Assembly (NCBI GenBank): GCA_024860875.1
Contig: JACPSZ010000008.1
Coordinates: 148,106-212,105, forward strand
Origin: Nitrososphaerota archaeon
GTDB lineage: Archaea; Thermoproteota; Nitrososphaeria; Nitrososphaerales; UBA57
Direction of reading: 5' to 3'
DNA: 64,000 nt
The notes below the pieces were generated by a model that did not search any database, was not told the origin of the DNA, and saw only the letters and a program-made list of their open reading frames with translations. Position numbers and translations under genes: made by a program. Positions 37,097-46,394 of this stretch are shown here, one piece after another. The stretch's first letter is position 1. Every line of letters begins with the position of its first letter.

Positions 37097-40000
37097 CTAG
37101 AGCGGGTAGTCGAATCTCTGCCTTCGTCCTACTGGCTCATGGGGCCTGCGTTCCGTATAGGTCAAGCCCAGCATGACCATCGCCATAGCTGCTGCAACTG
37201 CTGCGTGCACACCATAGATGTCTAGGAAGCCGACATCGTAAATTCGTGTGACTGCCTCAGATTCTATTCCATCTGCAATTATCTGCGATGCGACTCTATA
37301 TTTTCCAGAAGTTGCAATCGGGAATCCTAGCGGAATTTCTTGCATGTTTGCAACATCTACTGAGAGCGACTTTATGCCAGAGGTTATCGTGTTGCCCTCC
37401 GGGTCCATTAACCAGTACTTGAAGACGACATTGCTCGATCTGTCGCCCATATTTATCAAACTTGCCGCAGTGAGTATCTGTGCCTGTGGGACTATCTCTA
37501 ACCTGCTCCAACTTGGCAGAACCTTTCCCATACCTATCACTACGTCAAATAATCCTATTGTAACGGGCTTGTTCATTATGGCCCACTTGCTAAAGTGAGT
37601 AATATCCTCGCTCGTTTCTAAATAGTGCTCAACCTCGTTTACTACACTTGCAACAGGCCTCCACTGTTGCAGTGACTCAGAGAAGGTGTATAGCCAGAGG
37701 TCCGATGGTTGTAGACCAAGAGTTCGCATTTGTTCTGAGCTATAATAGAGCCTTACTTTTGCGTTGAAATTCGTCTGTATGCTCATAGTGATTTCTACAG
37801 GCGTACCTACGATTGTGTGGCTCGAAGGCGGAGCTATACTCTGAACGTCTGCTAAGGGTTGGACGATTACGTTTGCGGCGTTGTCAATCTTTGTTATCAT
37901 AACTGCTGCGTTTGAAGTCGACCTTGCGTTGACCATTAATGGTTCGTTCGGACTGACGAGCTGTGGGGCAGCTATAGCAACTAGTGTCTGCTTTACTGGA
38001 CCAATAATGTGAGCTTCAAGCGTCTTTACAATGACGCTCATGGTGTCGGTAATCGTTCTGTATATGTTAGAGGTAGCCTGTGAAGCAATGCTCATAGCTA
38101 TATTGTCACCTATTGGCGCTGTCAGTTTTGCAAGACGGCCTATGGTGTCAGATAGGTTCAGTGTTTCAGCAAGCTCGACAAAGTTAGGTATGCTTTTTGT
38201 AAGGCTATCGACAACCCTAACGATATCTTGTAGTTGTAAGTTTATTGTGATAGTTCGTGCCAACTGCTCGGCAATCTGGATCGTCTCGGTCAGGAGCACT
38301 TGTTGAATGTATGTGCTTGTCAGGGTATCTATGTTTTCTATTTGATCAGCTAGCCCTCTTAGAAGATTTGTATTAGATGATGCTTCTCCAGCGACTCCGA
38401 GGACATCCTCAATTGCGACCAAGAAGGAGAATGGAGGCTTTATGATTGGTTGGGTAGGCTGTTGCTGCCCCTGTCCTGTTGAAGATACATCTACGAATAG
38501 CAAAGATTGGATTATGCTTCTGAGAGAGATCAAACCTCTATTTACATTTTCCGTAATGGCTATGGTTTCAGCCAGTTGAGGCCATAAGCTCTTGTTAATT
38601 ACATCGCTGAAACTTAGTCCATCGCTTATTATTATTGGAGAGAACGATTGAAATCTGCTTGCTACATCGCTTAGCGTGAGAGATTCTGTTATGGAAAGTG
38701 ACGCTACATACATTCTGCTTATGGATTCGCTTATGGAAAGTGCTTGCGAGATTACCCTGTCTAATGCAATAGCTCGCTCTACGGTATCTGCAAAAGAGCT
38801 CGTGTCGCTGATGCCCCTTGCAAAGTTCGCGAAAATATCAGCCATATCTGCAAGCGTTGCAGTTTCTGTCAGCCCTCTTACCAACTCTACAGACCTTTCT
38901 ACTGTCTCCGAGACTGCCATGGTTTGGTCAATGCTTCTGCTAAATTCTACAACCCTGTTTAGAGCATCGGAAATTACAGGAACTTCAGCGACTGTTCTTG
39001 TTGAAACTAGAGCCCTGTCAAGAGAATCAGACATGGACGTGCTCTCGTCTGCAGTTCTGGATAACCCGAGCATTCTTGCAATCGAATCGGAAACAGTTAA
39101 CGCTTGATCAATGCTTCTGGTCATGGCTGCTAGCCTATCTATTGCATCACTGATAGATACTGAATCTGCGACTTCTCTTACAAAGTTGTTTAGGGAGGCT
39201 ACTGCATCGGTTATTACAGTTGTGTCAGTGATTCCTCTTGTCAGATCAATTGCCCTCTCAAGAGAGTCGGATATGGAGAACGATTGAGCTACATCCCTTG
39301 TCAGTGCGATGGCTCTATCGACTGTATCGCTTATTGTAGTCGGATCTGCCATTGATCTGATGAATCCGCCTAATCCAGCAGTTGTGTCTGCAAGAATTGC
39401 TGTGTCTGTTGCAGTTCTAAAAAGTACTGTGATTCTGCCCGCGGTATCACTAAAGATAGTTGTATCAGTAACAGTTCTGAATAATTCCAGCGTCGAGGCG
39501 AGAGTGTCAGATATTGTACTAGAATCTGCAATTTCTCTTGAAAAGTTAGTTAAGGAAGATACTGTATCCGACACTGTCAATGCTTGGTCAATGCTTCTTG
39601 CCATTACTACTAACCTGTCCGCAACATCAGTGATCGTTGCTGTGTCTGCGATCGTCCTTGCAAAATTGCTCAGAGATGATGCTACGTCAGCTAATGTAGA
39701 TGAGTCTGCAATTGATCTTGATAGAGCTATTGCTCTATCTAATGTTTCAGATATGGAAATTGATTGAGTCATATCTCTACTGAGCACAAGAACTCTGTCA
39801 ACTGTATCGCTGATTGTAGATGTGTCTGTTATCAGTCTAATGAAGCCCCTTACTCCATCCGTAGCATCCGTGAATGTGGAAATGTCTGTAATTTCCCTCG
39901 TTAATGCTACTGTTCTGTCCAAAGTTTCGGATATGGAGAGCATCTGAACCACGTCTCTGCTTAGTGTAAGTGCTCTCTCGATTGTGTCAGTAATTGTAGC

Positions 40001-42139
40001 AGAATCTGTCATTGATCTGATGAATCCTCTTAATCCTTCTGCAGTCTCCGTGAACACTGCAGTTTCTGTTGCATCTCTAAAGAGTACCGTGATTCTGTCT
40101 GCTGTGTCGCTGAAAGTTGCTGCTTCCGAAACAACCCTGAATAAGTTGAGCATTGAAGTCACAGTGTCAGATACAGTGCTGGAGTCTGTAACTGTTCGTG
40201 CAAAGTTGCTAAGCGAGGTTGCTACGTCAGAAACTATCAGTGATTGGCTTATGTTTCTGGTAAGAACTGCAGCTCTGTCTACAGTATCGCTAAAGGTGCT
40301 GGATTCTGCTACTGTCCTGAACAAGTTAAGTGTCGAAATTACCGTGTCAGATATTGTACTAGAGTCAGTCATTGCCCTAGCAAAGTTGCTCAGATATGAT
40401 GCTATATCAGTAATTGTAGTTGTGTCAGTAATTCCTCTTGTCAGATCAATTGCCCTTTCTAAAGTTTCAGACATGGATATCGCTTGAGATATGTCCCTGC
40501 TCAATGCAATTAATCGGCTTGCAGCATCAGTGAATATCGTTGGATCAGTTATGGTTCTAATAAAGTTAGGCATGCTAGTTATTGCATCTGCAATTGTTGG
40601 ATTCTCTGTTAGAGACCTTGTTAATTGCGTGAACCTCTCTACTGTGTCGCTTATCGTACTTGAATCAGTAATCGCCCTAACAAAGTTAGGCAAGCTTTCC
40701 AGAGTGTCAACCACGCTTGCAGCGTCTGCCATGCTTCTGGAGAGCAATATTGCTCTCTCTACCGAATCGGAGAAGACCGGAGTTTCGTCCGCCGTTCTGT
40801 AAAGCAGGACTGTTCGTTCTATAGAATCTGCTAGCGATACTGTTTCTGTTGCGCTCCTTGCAAGTGCTACCACTCTTGCGATTGAATCTATGAATGCAGG
40901 ATTGTCTGTAACTTCCCTTGCCATTGTTACAAGTCTTGTGATATCGTCAGATACGCCCAGAAATTCTGCTAGAGCTCTTGTAAGTTCCACTACCCTTGTA
41001 GCTTCGTCTGAGAACGATGCGATGTCTGCCAGGCTCCTTGTCCCTGTGAACTGCCTGTTGATCTCGTCTGTGTATGTAGAAAGCTCTCCAACCGATCTAA
41101 AGAGAGAGGCCATTCTTGCTATAGAGTCGCTCATTGTTGGATTTTCTTCCAAAAGGCGTGCCAAATTGAGCATCCTGTCTACGCTGTCAACGAATGTTGC
41201 AGTTTCGGCCATTGCCCTTGTGCCTACGAAGAGTCTTGCCAGGTCGTCGCTTACCGTCAGCGATTCTGATCCCGTTCTTGGGAAGTGGACCATTCTATCA
41301 ATTGCGTCAGATATTGTTGGGGTTTCTGTCATGCTTCTTGCTACAATGATGGCCCTCTGTAATGAGTCTGTAATCGATGGCGTTTCTGTAACCTGCCTTA
41401 CTAGCGTGGTCGCTCTGGCTATGTCATCTGACAAGGTGATGGTATCGTTAATTCTTTTGAGAACACCGAAGACTTTATCCACAATTTCAGACCATGTCAT
41501 GCTGTCGCTTATGCCTCTAACTCCTGCCATTCCTCTGCTTGAAGAGTCCGATGTAGTTACCGTCTCGCTCATGCTTTTTGAAAAAGCCTGCGTATAGTAG
41601 ACCGTAACTCTTATCCAATTTACCCTTCTGGCCCTCGTATCGTCTGTTCCCAACTTGACGGTGAATGAAGCAGAGTTTATGTCAGAAGCTACCCATGACA
41701 GGCCCCACAAGGCTGAAGAACTGCCATAGGTATTGATATTCTGTCCAGAATCACAAGATTGATTTGCTAGATTATCTTCTGTAGTCTCAGTTCCAAGAGT
41801 GCTTTCATCTTTGCCAACATTTACGAGCAGGCCAGCAGCTGGATTAACCCCTTTGCTCGCCTTGACCTCAACGGTTATGCCCGTAATTGTAGCGTTAGAG
41901 GGAATATTAAAGCTGAAGCTCTTCCAAAAACCTGATATGGCTGACGCTGATGTTGCACATGCAGTTTCATCGCTACCGTTAGCATCATTTGGATTTGTCC
42001 AAGAATTTGTGCCTGCAGCTCCAGCATAGAGAGGTCCACTTGAGTTATCAGCAAAAGCTGGCTGAATTGGAGGATCGAAATGAGAAATAAGAGTGGTGAG
42101 GCTAAGCAGGATTATAAAAAAACCCGCGCTTGTGCGCAT
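37097..42139 (-). CDS. Giant 20-aa-repeat surface protein, signal peptide and C-terminal TM anchor
   Basis: 1680 aa: signal, beta-sandwich-like N-domain, ~50 tandem units of form R-x-[LIV]-x-[DE]-x4-S-[DE]-x-[LIV]-x-R-x4-x, C-terminal VHAAVAAAMAMVMLGLTYTERR. Confidence 0.9.
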   Translation of the reverse strand: MRTSAGFFIILLSLTTLISHFDPPIQPAFADNSSGPLYAGAAGTNSWTNPNDANGSDETACATSASAISGFWKSFSFNIPSNATITGITVEVKASKGVNPAAGLLVNVGKDESTLGTETTEDNLANQSCDSGQNINTYGSSSALWGLSWVASDINSASFTVKLGTDDTRARRVNWIRVTVYYTQAFSKSMSETVTTSDSSSRGMAGVRGISDSMTWSEIVDKVFGVLKRINDTITLSDDIARATTLVRQVTETPSITDSLQRAIIVARSMTETPTISDAIDRMVHFPRTGSESLTVSDDLARLFVGTRAMAETATFVDSVDRMLNLARLLEENPTMSDSIARMASLFRSVGELSTYTDEINRQFTGTRSLADIASFSDEATRVVELTRALAEFLGVSDDITRLVTMAREVTDNPAFIDSIARVVALARSATETVSLADSIERTVLLYRTADETPVFSDSVERAILLSRSMADAASVVDTLESLPNFVRAITDSSTISDTVERFTQLTRSLTENPTIADAITSMPNFIRTITDPTIFTDAASRLIALSRDISQAISMSETLERAIDLTRGITDTTTITDIASYLSNFARAMTDSSTISDTVISTLNLFRTVAESSTFSDTVDRAAVLTRNISQSLIVSDVATSLSNFARTVTDSSTVSDTVTSMLNLFRVVSEAATFSDTADRITVLFRDATETAVFTETAEGLRGFIRSMTDSATITDTIERALTLSRDVVQMLSISETLDRTVALTREITDISTFTDATDGVRGFIRLITDTSTISDTVDRVLVLSRDMTQSISISETLDRAIALSRSIADSSTLADVASSLSNFARTIADTATITDVADRLVVMARSIDQALTVSDTVSSLTNFSREIADSSTISDTLASTLELFRTVTDTTIFSDTAGRITVLFRTATDTAILADTTAGLGGFIRSMADPTTISDTVDRAIALTRDVAQSFSISDSLERAIDLTRGITDTTVITDAVASLNNFVREVADSVSISDAIDRLAAMTRSIDQALTVSDSIARMLGLSRTADESTSMSDSLDRALVSTRTVAEVPVISDALNRVVEFSRSIDQTMAVSETVERSVELVRGLTETATLADMADIFANFARGISDTSSFADTVERAIALDRVISQALSISESISRMYVASLSITESLTLSDVASRFQSFSPIIISDGLSFSDVINKSLWPQLAETIAITENVNRGLISLRSIIQSLLFVDVSSTGQGQQQPTQPIIKPPFSFLVAIEDVLGVAGEASSNTNLLRGLADQIENIDTLTSTYIQQVLLTETIQIAEQLARTITINLQLQDIVRVVDSLTKSIPNFVELAETLNLSDTIGRLAKLTAPIGDNIAMSIASQATSNIYRTITDTMSVIVKTLEAHIIGPVKQTLVAIAAPQLVSPNEPLMVNARSTSNAAVMITKIDNAANVIVQPLADVQSIAPPSSHTIVGTPVEITMSIQTNFNAKVRLYYSSEQMRTLGLQPSDLWLYTFSESLQQWRPVASVVNEVEHYLETSEDITHFSKWAIMNKPVTIGLFDVVIGMGKVLPSWSRLEIVPQAQILTAASLINMGDRSSNVVFKYWLMDPEGNTITSGIKSLSVDVANMQEIPLGFPIATSGKYRVASQIIADGIESEAVTRIYDVGFLDIYGVHAAVAAAMAMVMLGLTYTERRPHEPVGRRQRFDYPL
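38600..41560 (-). repeat. 60-bp-period coding tandem repeat array
   Basis: Units line up every 20 aa, e.g. RTVAEVPVISDALNRVVEFS / RSIDQTMAVSETVERSVELV / RGLTETATLADMADIFANFA. Confidence 0.85.
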
Positions 42140-42180
42140 CGGGTATCCCCTTTAGCCTCTTTTTTCCTATTGCGGACTAT

Positions 42181-42747
42181 TTACGAGATCGTTATAGTCC
42201 AGGTTATGGTTATTTGGTCTCCGCTGATCAGGTTTACCGAGCTGAAAGTGTTCTCAGCCAGCATACCTGCAGATGATGCTGTGTTCGAATTGAATAGCCC
42301 TGCTGCTTGAACTGCCGTGAACGAGCCTGATGCAGTGAACGTCTTCTTTACGATGATTGTGCTAGTGCTGTTCGCATGGTTATAGACTCCTTCTGCTCTC
42401 TGAAGTCCATTCGTGGTGATCTCTCCGCTCAGCGTAGTGTCACCAGCTGCTGGTGTTATTGCTGTAGTAGTCAATGCGATGTAGGTTGTACCTAGAGGAT
42501 TAGCCTTCACGCTCGCATTAGTGCCAGCAATTAGTTGCTTTGCGATTATGTCTATTCCTTGGTTTGTGATCAGGTTGTGGCCTTCTTGGAAGTAGATGAC
42601 TTTGCCTTCTCTGACTACTTGCACCTTGACCCATCCTGAGACCTTCACGCCTTCGTACACTTGTGTTCCGCTAGAGTAGCCGTAGCCGAATGACGCAATT
42701 GCGACCACTAGGCCGACCATCACAGCGATTGGGACCGTCTTATTCAT
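42181..42747 (-). CDS. Membrane-anchored protein resembling phage tail/structural proteins
   Basis: N-terminal TM MNKTVPIAVMVGLVVAIASFGYGYSSG, then NLITNQGIDIIAKQLIAG...TTYIALTTTAITPAAGDTTLSGEI...VQAAGLFNSNTASSAGMLAENTFSSVNLISGDQITITWTITI. Confidence 0.7.
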   Translation of the reverse strand: MNKTVPIAVMVGLVVAIASFGYGYSSGTQVYEGVKVSGWVKVQVVREGKVIYFQEGHNLITNQGIDIIAKQLIAGTNASVKANPLGTTYIALTTTAITPAAGDTTLSGEITTNGLQRAEGVYNHANSTSTIIVKKTFTASGSFTAVQAAGLFNSNTASSAGMLAENTFSSVNLISGDQITITWTITIS

Positions 42748-42795
42748 ACCTATTTTTCCTCCTACCCCATATAGGTATGGTGGGGGAATTGTCCT

Positions 42796-42817
42796 TTTTT
42801 ACGGAAAACCGTAAAAA
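42796..42817. promoter_or_regulatory. Perfect 9-bp inverted repeat TTTTTACGG-AAAA-CCGTAAAAA
   Basis: Lies between the regulator gene and the start of the surface-protein operon. Confidence 0.55.
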
Positions 42818-42871
42818 TTTGACCGCCCTTTTCAAAAAGAAATACAGTACAGATTACTAATTCGGCAAACT

Positions 42872-43975
42872 TTACTTGAAGTAGCCCTGAAAGTCCTTTA
42901 TCATGCGAGCTTTGTTGAGCTGCCATCCCTTCTTCTCGTCAAACATTCCTGTAGGCAGAGGGAAGCCTGCAGAGTCGTAAGAGTCGCATATCCTGATATC
43001 CAATTTGCCGAGGCCCGAAGAATTCTGGTCAATAAAGTGCATTGCAGCGTTAAGCTGTGTCGCTGGTATATTCGCAAACACATAGTAGTTGGAGTTCGTA
43101 GTGTAAAGTTCCATCCACGAAAACGGGAACCTGTAGAACATTTCCCTGACTTTGTTCAGCCCATCTTGCTTAACATTCTCAAATGAGAATATGACTTTGG
43201 AGACGCTGTTTTTATCATATGGTCCTCCTGTCCCTACCCAGCCTACTATGTGCTGTCCTATCATGTTCCGCTTCTTCACGTGCTCTGTAAAGTGATAATA
43301 CGCAATATCCTCGCTTACCTTGAGGCTCTCAGCCATCTTCGATACCGAAATGTTCGCATTGGACTGCAATTCAGCAAGAATCTGAAGATCTATATTGTCA
43401 GGCTCCTCTAAAGTGATGGCAACGTTTGCAGCAGGAATCTCTACAGGTGAAATCTTGAGCTTCTCCAGGTCCTCCCACTTAAAGTTCCATTCGCCCTTCT
43501 GGAAGTCGTAAAGATCGGTCATAAGCGGAAAGTGCTTGTACCATACTGTATCTTCGGCTTGGTAAGACTCCAGAATGCCATTCTCCTTCAGATAAGAAAG
43601 GAAGTCCTTGTACTCTGTCCAGCCGTTATTCGGTACGACAAGCATCATAGTCGTGACTTTGCTGCCTATTGTCTTGGCATAGTATGTAACATAGAGCTGC
43701 TCTGAAACTTCTTCGAGCGCCCTAGCAGCCTTTGCTATGTACTGGCTCGGGAAGGTTACCGAAATTATCTTTCTTGAGAGTGAAATTTTATCGTAATTGA
43801 TACCAAGATGGATTGCTATTCTCTGCTTTGGGAATTGGCGGTTGACCTTATATCGAACCGTTTCTTCTGGCATTCCAACCATTTTTGCCAGTTTTGAATA
43901 GTTCTCTCCGCCGACCTGGCCTATAGCGTCTACTAGCCTTGCAATCCCATTATTGGACTTTTCACTGCCAGACAT
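42872..43975 (-). CDS. Winged-helix (Lrp/AsnC-like) regulator
   Basis: IDLQILAELQSNANISVSKMAESLKVSEDIAYYHFTEHVKKRNMI; N-terminal HTH NYSKLAKMVGMPEETVRYKVNRQ. Confidence 0.75.
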   Translation of the reverse strand: MSGSEKSNNGIARLVDAIGQVGGENYSKLAKMVGMPEETVRYKVNRQFPKQRIAIHLGINYDKISLSRKIISVTFPSQYIAKAARALEEVSEQLYVTYYAKTIGSKVTTMMLVVPNNGWTEYKDFLSYLKENGILESYQAEDTVWYKHFPLMTDLYDFQKGEWNFKWEDLEKLKISPVEIPAANVAITLEEPDNIDLQILAELQSNANISVSKMAESLKVSEDIAYYHFTEHVKKRNMIGQHIVGWVGTGGPYDKNSVSKVIFSFENVKQDGLNKVREMFYRFPFSWMELYTTNSNYYVFANIPATQLNAAMHFIDQNSSGLGKLDIRICDSYDSAGFPLPTGMFDEKKGWQLNKARMIKDFQGYFK

Positions 43976-44158
43976 TATCTACACTCTATAGTTTCGGTAT
44001 TTCATGTGCAAAGTTAACAGAATAAAGGCATTATGACCGAATAATCAGTACTCCAAGTCAATATTATTGATTCTGGCAACTCTGCAAGAGGTTTCTTTAT
44101 ACGGCCTGTTCAGACAGTTTCTACCAACAAATACTCTGAACATAGTCAATCCCGTCAC

Positions 44159-44647
44159 TTAGCAACTGATGCTGCTTGATTTGTTCACAATGATGTAAGG
44201 CTCTTGACCGTCGACGAAGAGTATCCCTGAGAAAGTAAATCCTGGGCTTGGCAGGTCTAGGATAGAGATATCGACCCTGTATGTATCGCCAGATATTGCA
44301 ATCAAAAGATTTCCAGTTCCTTGGTTGTAGCTCCATCTTCCAGTAACTGGGCTACTAATTCCTAAATCGGTCGCTGAGAAAGTGCCTTCTAACGTTCCCA
44401 GCAAGATGCCGTCCGTGCCTTGAACAGTTTGGCTATTGCTTATGCTGAACTCCCATCCGCTTAGTGAAGTCGTTATTGCAGGCTGACGAACCACTACGCC
44501 ACTTAACGAGCCAGACAGACTACAGGGATTGGCTCCAGTGCTTTGGAAGGTGTGAAACAGCAATGCTGCAAGCGAGATAGCAGTAATGATACCAATAGTC
44601 TTCATGCTCAATGCCATAGATAGTCTCCACGAACCTCTAACCTGCAT
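44159..44647 (-). CDS. Secreted hypothetical protein
   Basis: Signal-like N-terminus MALSMKTIGIITAISLAALLF; beta-rich remainder. Confidence 0.5.
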   Translation of the reverse strand: MQVRGSWRLSMALSMKTIGIITAISLAALLFHTFQSTGANPCSLSGSLSGVVVRQPAITTSLSGWEFSISNSQTVQGTDGILLGTLEGTFSATDLGISSPVTGRWSYNQGTGNLLIAISGDTYRVDISILDLPSPGFTFSGILFVDGQEPYIIVNKSSSISC

Positions 44648-44776
44648 TTAGTCTCTACGGATTTGAGCTCCGAAAATGATGACCGGAGCAGAAATTCTAG
44701 TGGCCTCTGAGGAGTTTGTACAAGAAATCGGGTGGTGCATAAGGGTTTTATTGGGCATAATTGGATTTCCTTACTA

Positions 44777-44983
44777 ATGTCTAAAGCTCTCCTTACGAAA
44801 CGTGATAGAAAGTTGCTTACTGAAACCAAGAAGATCATGGAAGAGATATTGGAGACTCAGGAAGTCCTAGCCGACCGACGACTGGTCGATTCGATCAAAC
44901 GTTCAAAGCGTGACCTCAAATCTGGAAGAGTCCTCGAGTGGGAGCAATTGAAACGTGAGCTCAAGTCAAAAGGCAAACTATAG
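44777..44983 (+). CDS. RelB-like antitoxin
   Basis: Small helical protein overlapping a RelE toxin gene. Confidence 0.75.
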   Translation: MSKALLTKRDRKLLTETKKIMEEILETQEVLADRRLVDSIKRSKRDLKSGRVLEWEQLKRELKSKGKL

Positions 44984-45230
44984 CCTTGTCCCCACCAAAG
45001 AGTTCCTTAAGAGTCTTGAGAAACTGGACAGGCAGACAAACCAAAGAATCATCAGATCAATCGAGGACATAGCTCTGAAGCCGTTCCTTGGTAAGCCCCT
45101 CAGGGGAGAATTGCAGGGAATATATTCACTGAGGGTCGGTGAATATCGGGTACTCTACTCCATCAATACCCGAAAGCGCGAGCTCATCGTACACGTTGCC
45201 AAGCACAGGAGTAAGGTCTACGAAAAATAG
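44955..45230 (+). CDS. RelE-family toxin
   Basis: YSLVPTKEFLKSLEKLDRQTNQRIIRSIEDIALKPFLGKPLRGELQGIYSLRVGEYRVLYSI. Confidence 0.92.
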   Translation: MSSSQKANYSLVPTKEFLKSLEKLDRQTNQRIIRSIEDIALKPFLGKPLRGELQGIYSLRVGEYRVLYSINTRKRELIVHVAKHRSKVYEK

Positions 45231-45369
45231 AAGGTCTCATGGCGTAGTCAGACGTGAATGAGCGAAGATTACCTAAAGCATCTGTAAAAGCGTCAATGGC
45301 ATCATCGGCTGCCCTTCGGGATGAAGATAACGCCTATACCTCAAATTGGAAGCTGCTGGACATCGAGAG

Positions 45370-45639
45370 TTACAATCCTCGGCTATATGCCTGTTTGTGT
45401 GTACCGCATGAGAGGAGGATGAGCCTGTCTTTGTATATCCTGTATACTATTCGAAGTGTCAAAGTTGCCCGACAGCTCCATGAGCATTTATACGGTTCTC
45501 TCTGAAGATGATGAGAACCTTTCGGTTGGTCTGCCGAGGTAGCCAGCTCATCGATTGCATTATCAAGGGCTTGTTGCTGAGTGCTGGATAGTTCTTTATA
45601 CCTAGCTATGAATTCTGGCCGTACTTCGGTATATCTCAT
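45370..45639 (-). CDS. RelE/ParE-like toxin
   Basis: MRYTEVRPEFIARYKELSSTQQQALDNAIDELA...CSWSCRATLTLRIVYRIYKDRLILLSCGTHKQAY. Confidence 0.8.
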   Translation of the reverse strand: MRYTEVRPEFIARYKELSSTQQQALDNAIDELATSADQPKGSHHLQREPYKCSWSCRATLTLRIVYRIYKDRLILLSCGTHKQAYSRGL

Positions 45640-45995
45640 TCCTTCCGCTTAAGCATCTTGTGAAGGAATTGTGATGGCTTGGTCGTTGGAGGCACAACGA
45701 TTCCCTTTTCTCGGATCCCTCTAATAATACTAGCCTCGAATTCAGGATCGAATAGTATCTCCAGGTTGGCGAGGATGTCTGCCTTGGATTTCCCCTGCGA
45801 GATCATATCGGCTATAAGATCCATAGCTTCGATAAGGGTAGCGTTAGCGATCTCTGATCTTGGATGAATATAATCCCTTATTGCTTGTTCAACGAACTGG
45901 CTCAGCGAGCCTTTTCGGCTGCCAATACGTCTCCTGATAGCCTCCCGTAATTCCTTGTCAAGGTCATCATCAATGCGAATCAGTAACTGCTTCAT
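45636..45995 (-). CDS. Ribbon-helix-helix antitoxin
   Basis: MKQLLIRIDDDLDKELREAIRRRIGSRKGSLSQFVEQAIRDYI; ATGA overlap with toxin. Confidence 0.82.
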   Translation of the reverse strand: MKQLLIRIDDDLDKELREAIRRRIGSRKGSLSQFVEQAIRDYIHPRSEIANATLIEAMDLIADMISQGKSKADILANLEILFDPEFEASIIRGIREKGIVVPPTTKPSQFLHKMLKRKE

Positions 45996-46394
45996 GTTGA
46001 TATTAGATGATATTGAGTGATATATATCCTCTTCTTGAATAGTAAGAGCATCTGCTATGCTACACACAAAGATGTGCGCATAGAATACCCTTAAGAGAAT
46101 CTAACTATGCTAGGAAGCCAATGCAGGGTACTTTGCTGGGAAAGCCTGTCTAACGGCATCCGAGAGGTACTCGACCGTAATCAACTCCTTGCCCTGAATA
46201 ACTCGTCGGGAGATCTTTAGTTAACTTCTGATAAACCTAAGGCTTACCAGGCATCAAGCATGTCCTGGGGGCCCCTATCGTTTTGTAGGGCCTAGAGGGG
46301 GTATAAAAAGTGGACAAACGGATTTCTCGAAGAGTTACCAGAGCCACTCCTAGCTTAAAATAAATATGGGGGAGTTAATTCACAATGTAAGTGA

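Noticed and set aside
38600-41560. Possible CRISPR array because of regular ~60-bp spacing
   Set aside because: Units are degenerate coding repeats in one frame with no constant repeat/variable spacer structure; no cas1/cas2.
38676-41597. Long + strand ORFs (91-235 aa) opposite the giant repeat gene
   Set aside because: They share the 60-bp periodicity and composition of the sense repeats; their Ser/Val-rich translations look like shadow ORFs of a biased antisense frame.
45254-45505. + strand 83-aa ORF overlapping the RelE gene at 45370-45639
   Set aside because: No family resemblance; mostly antisense to the RelE-like toxin.
46110-46215. Minus-strand ORF fragment ISRRVIQGKELITVEYLSDAVRQAFPAKYPALAS
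   Set aside because: Only ~34 codons with an upstream in-frame stop; could be a gene remnant but not identifiable.
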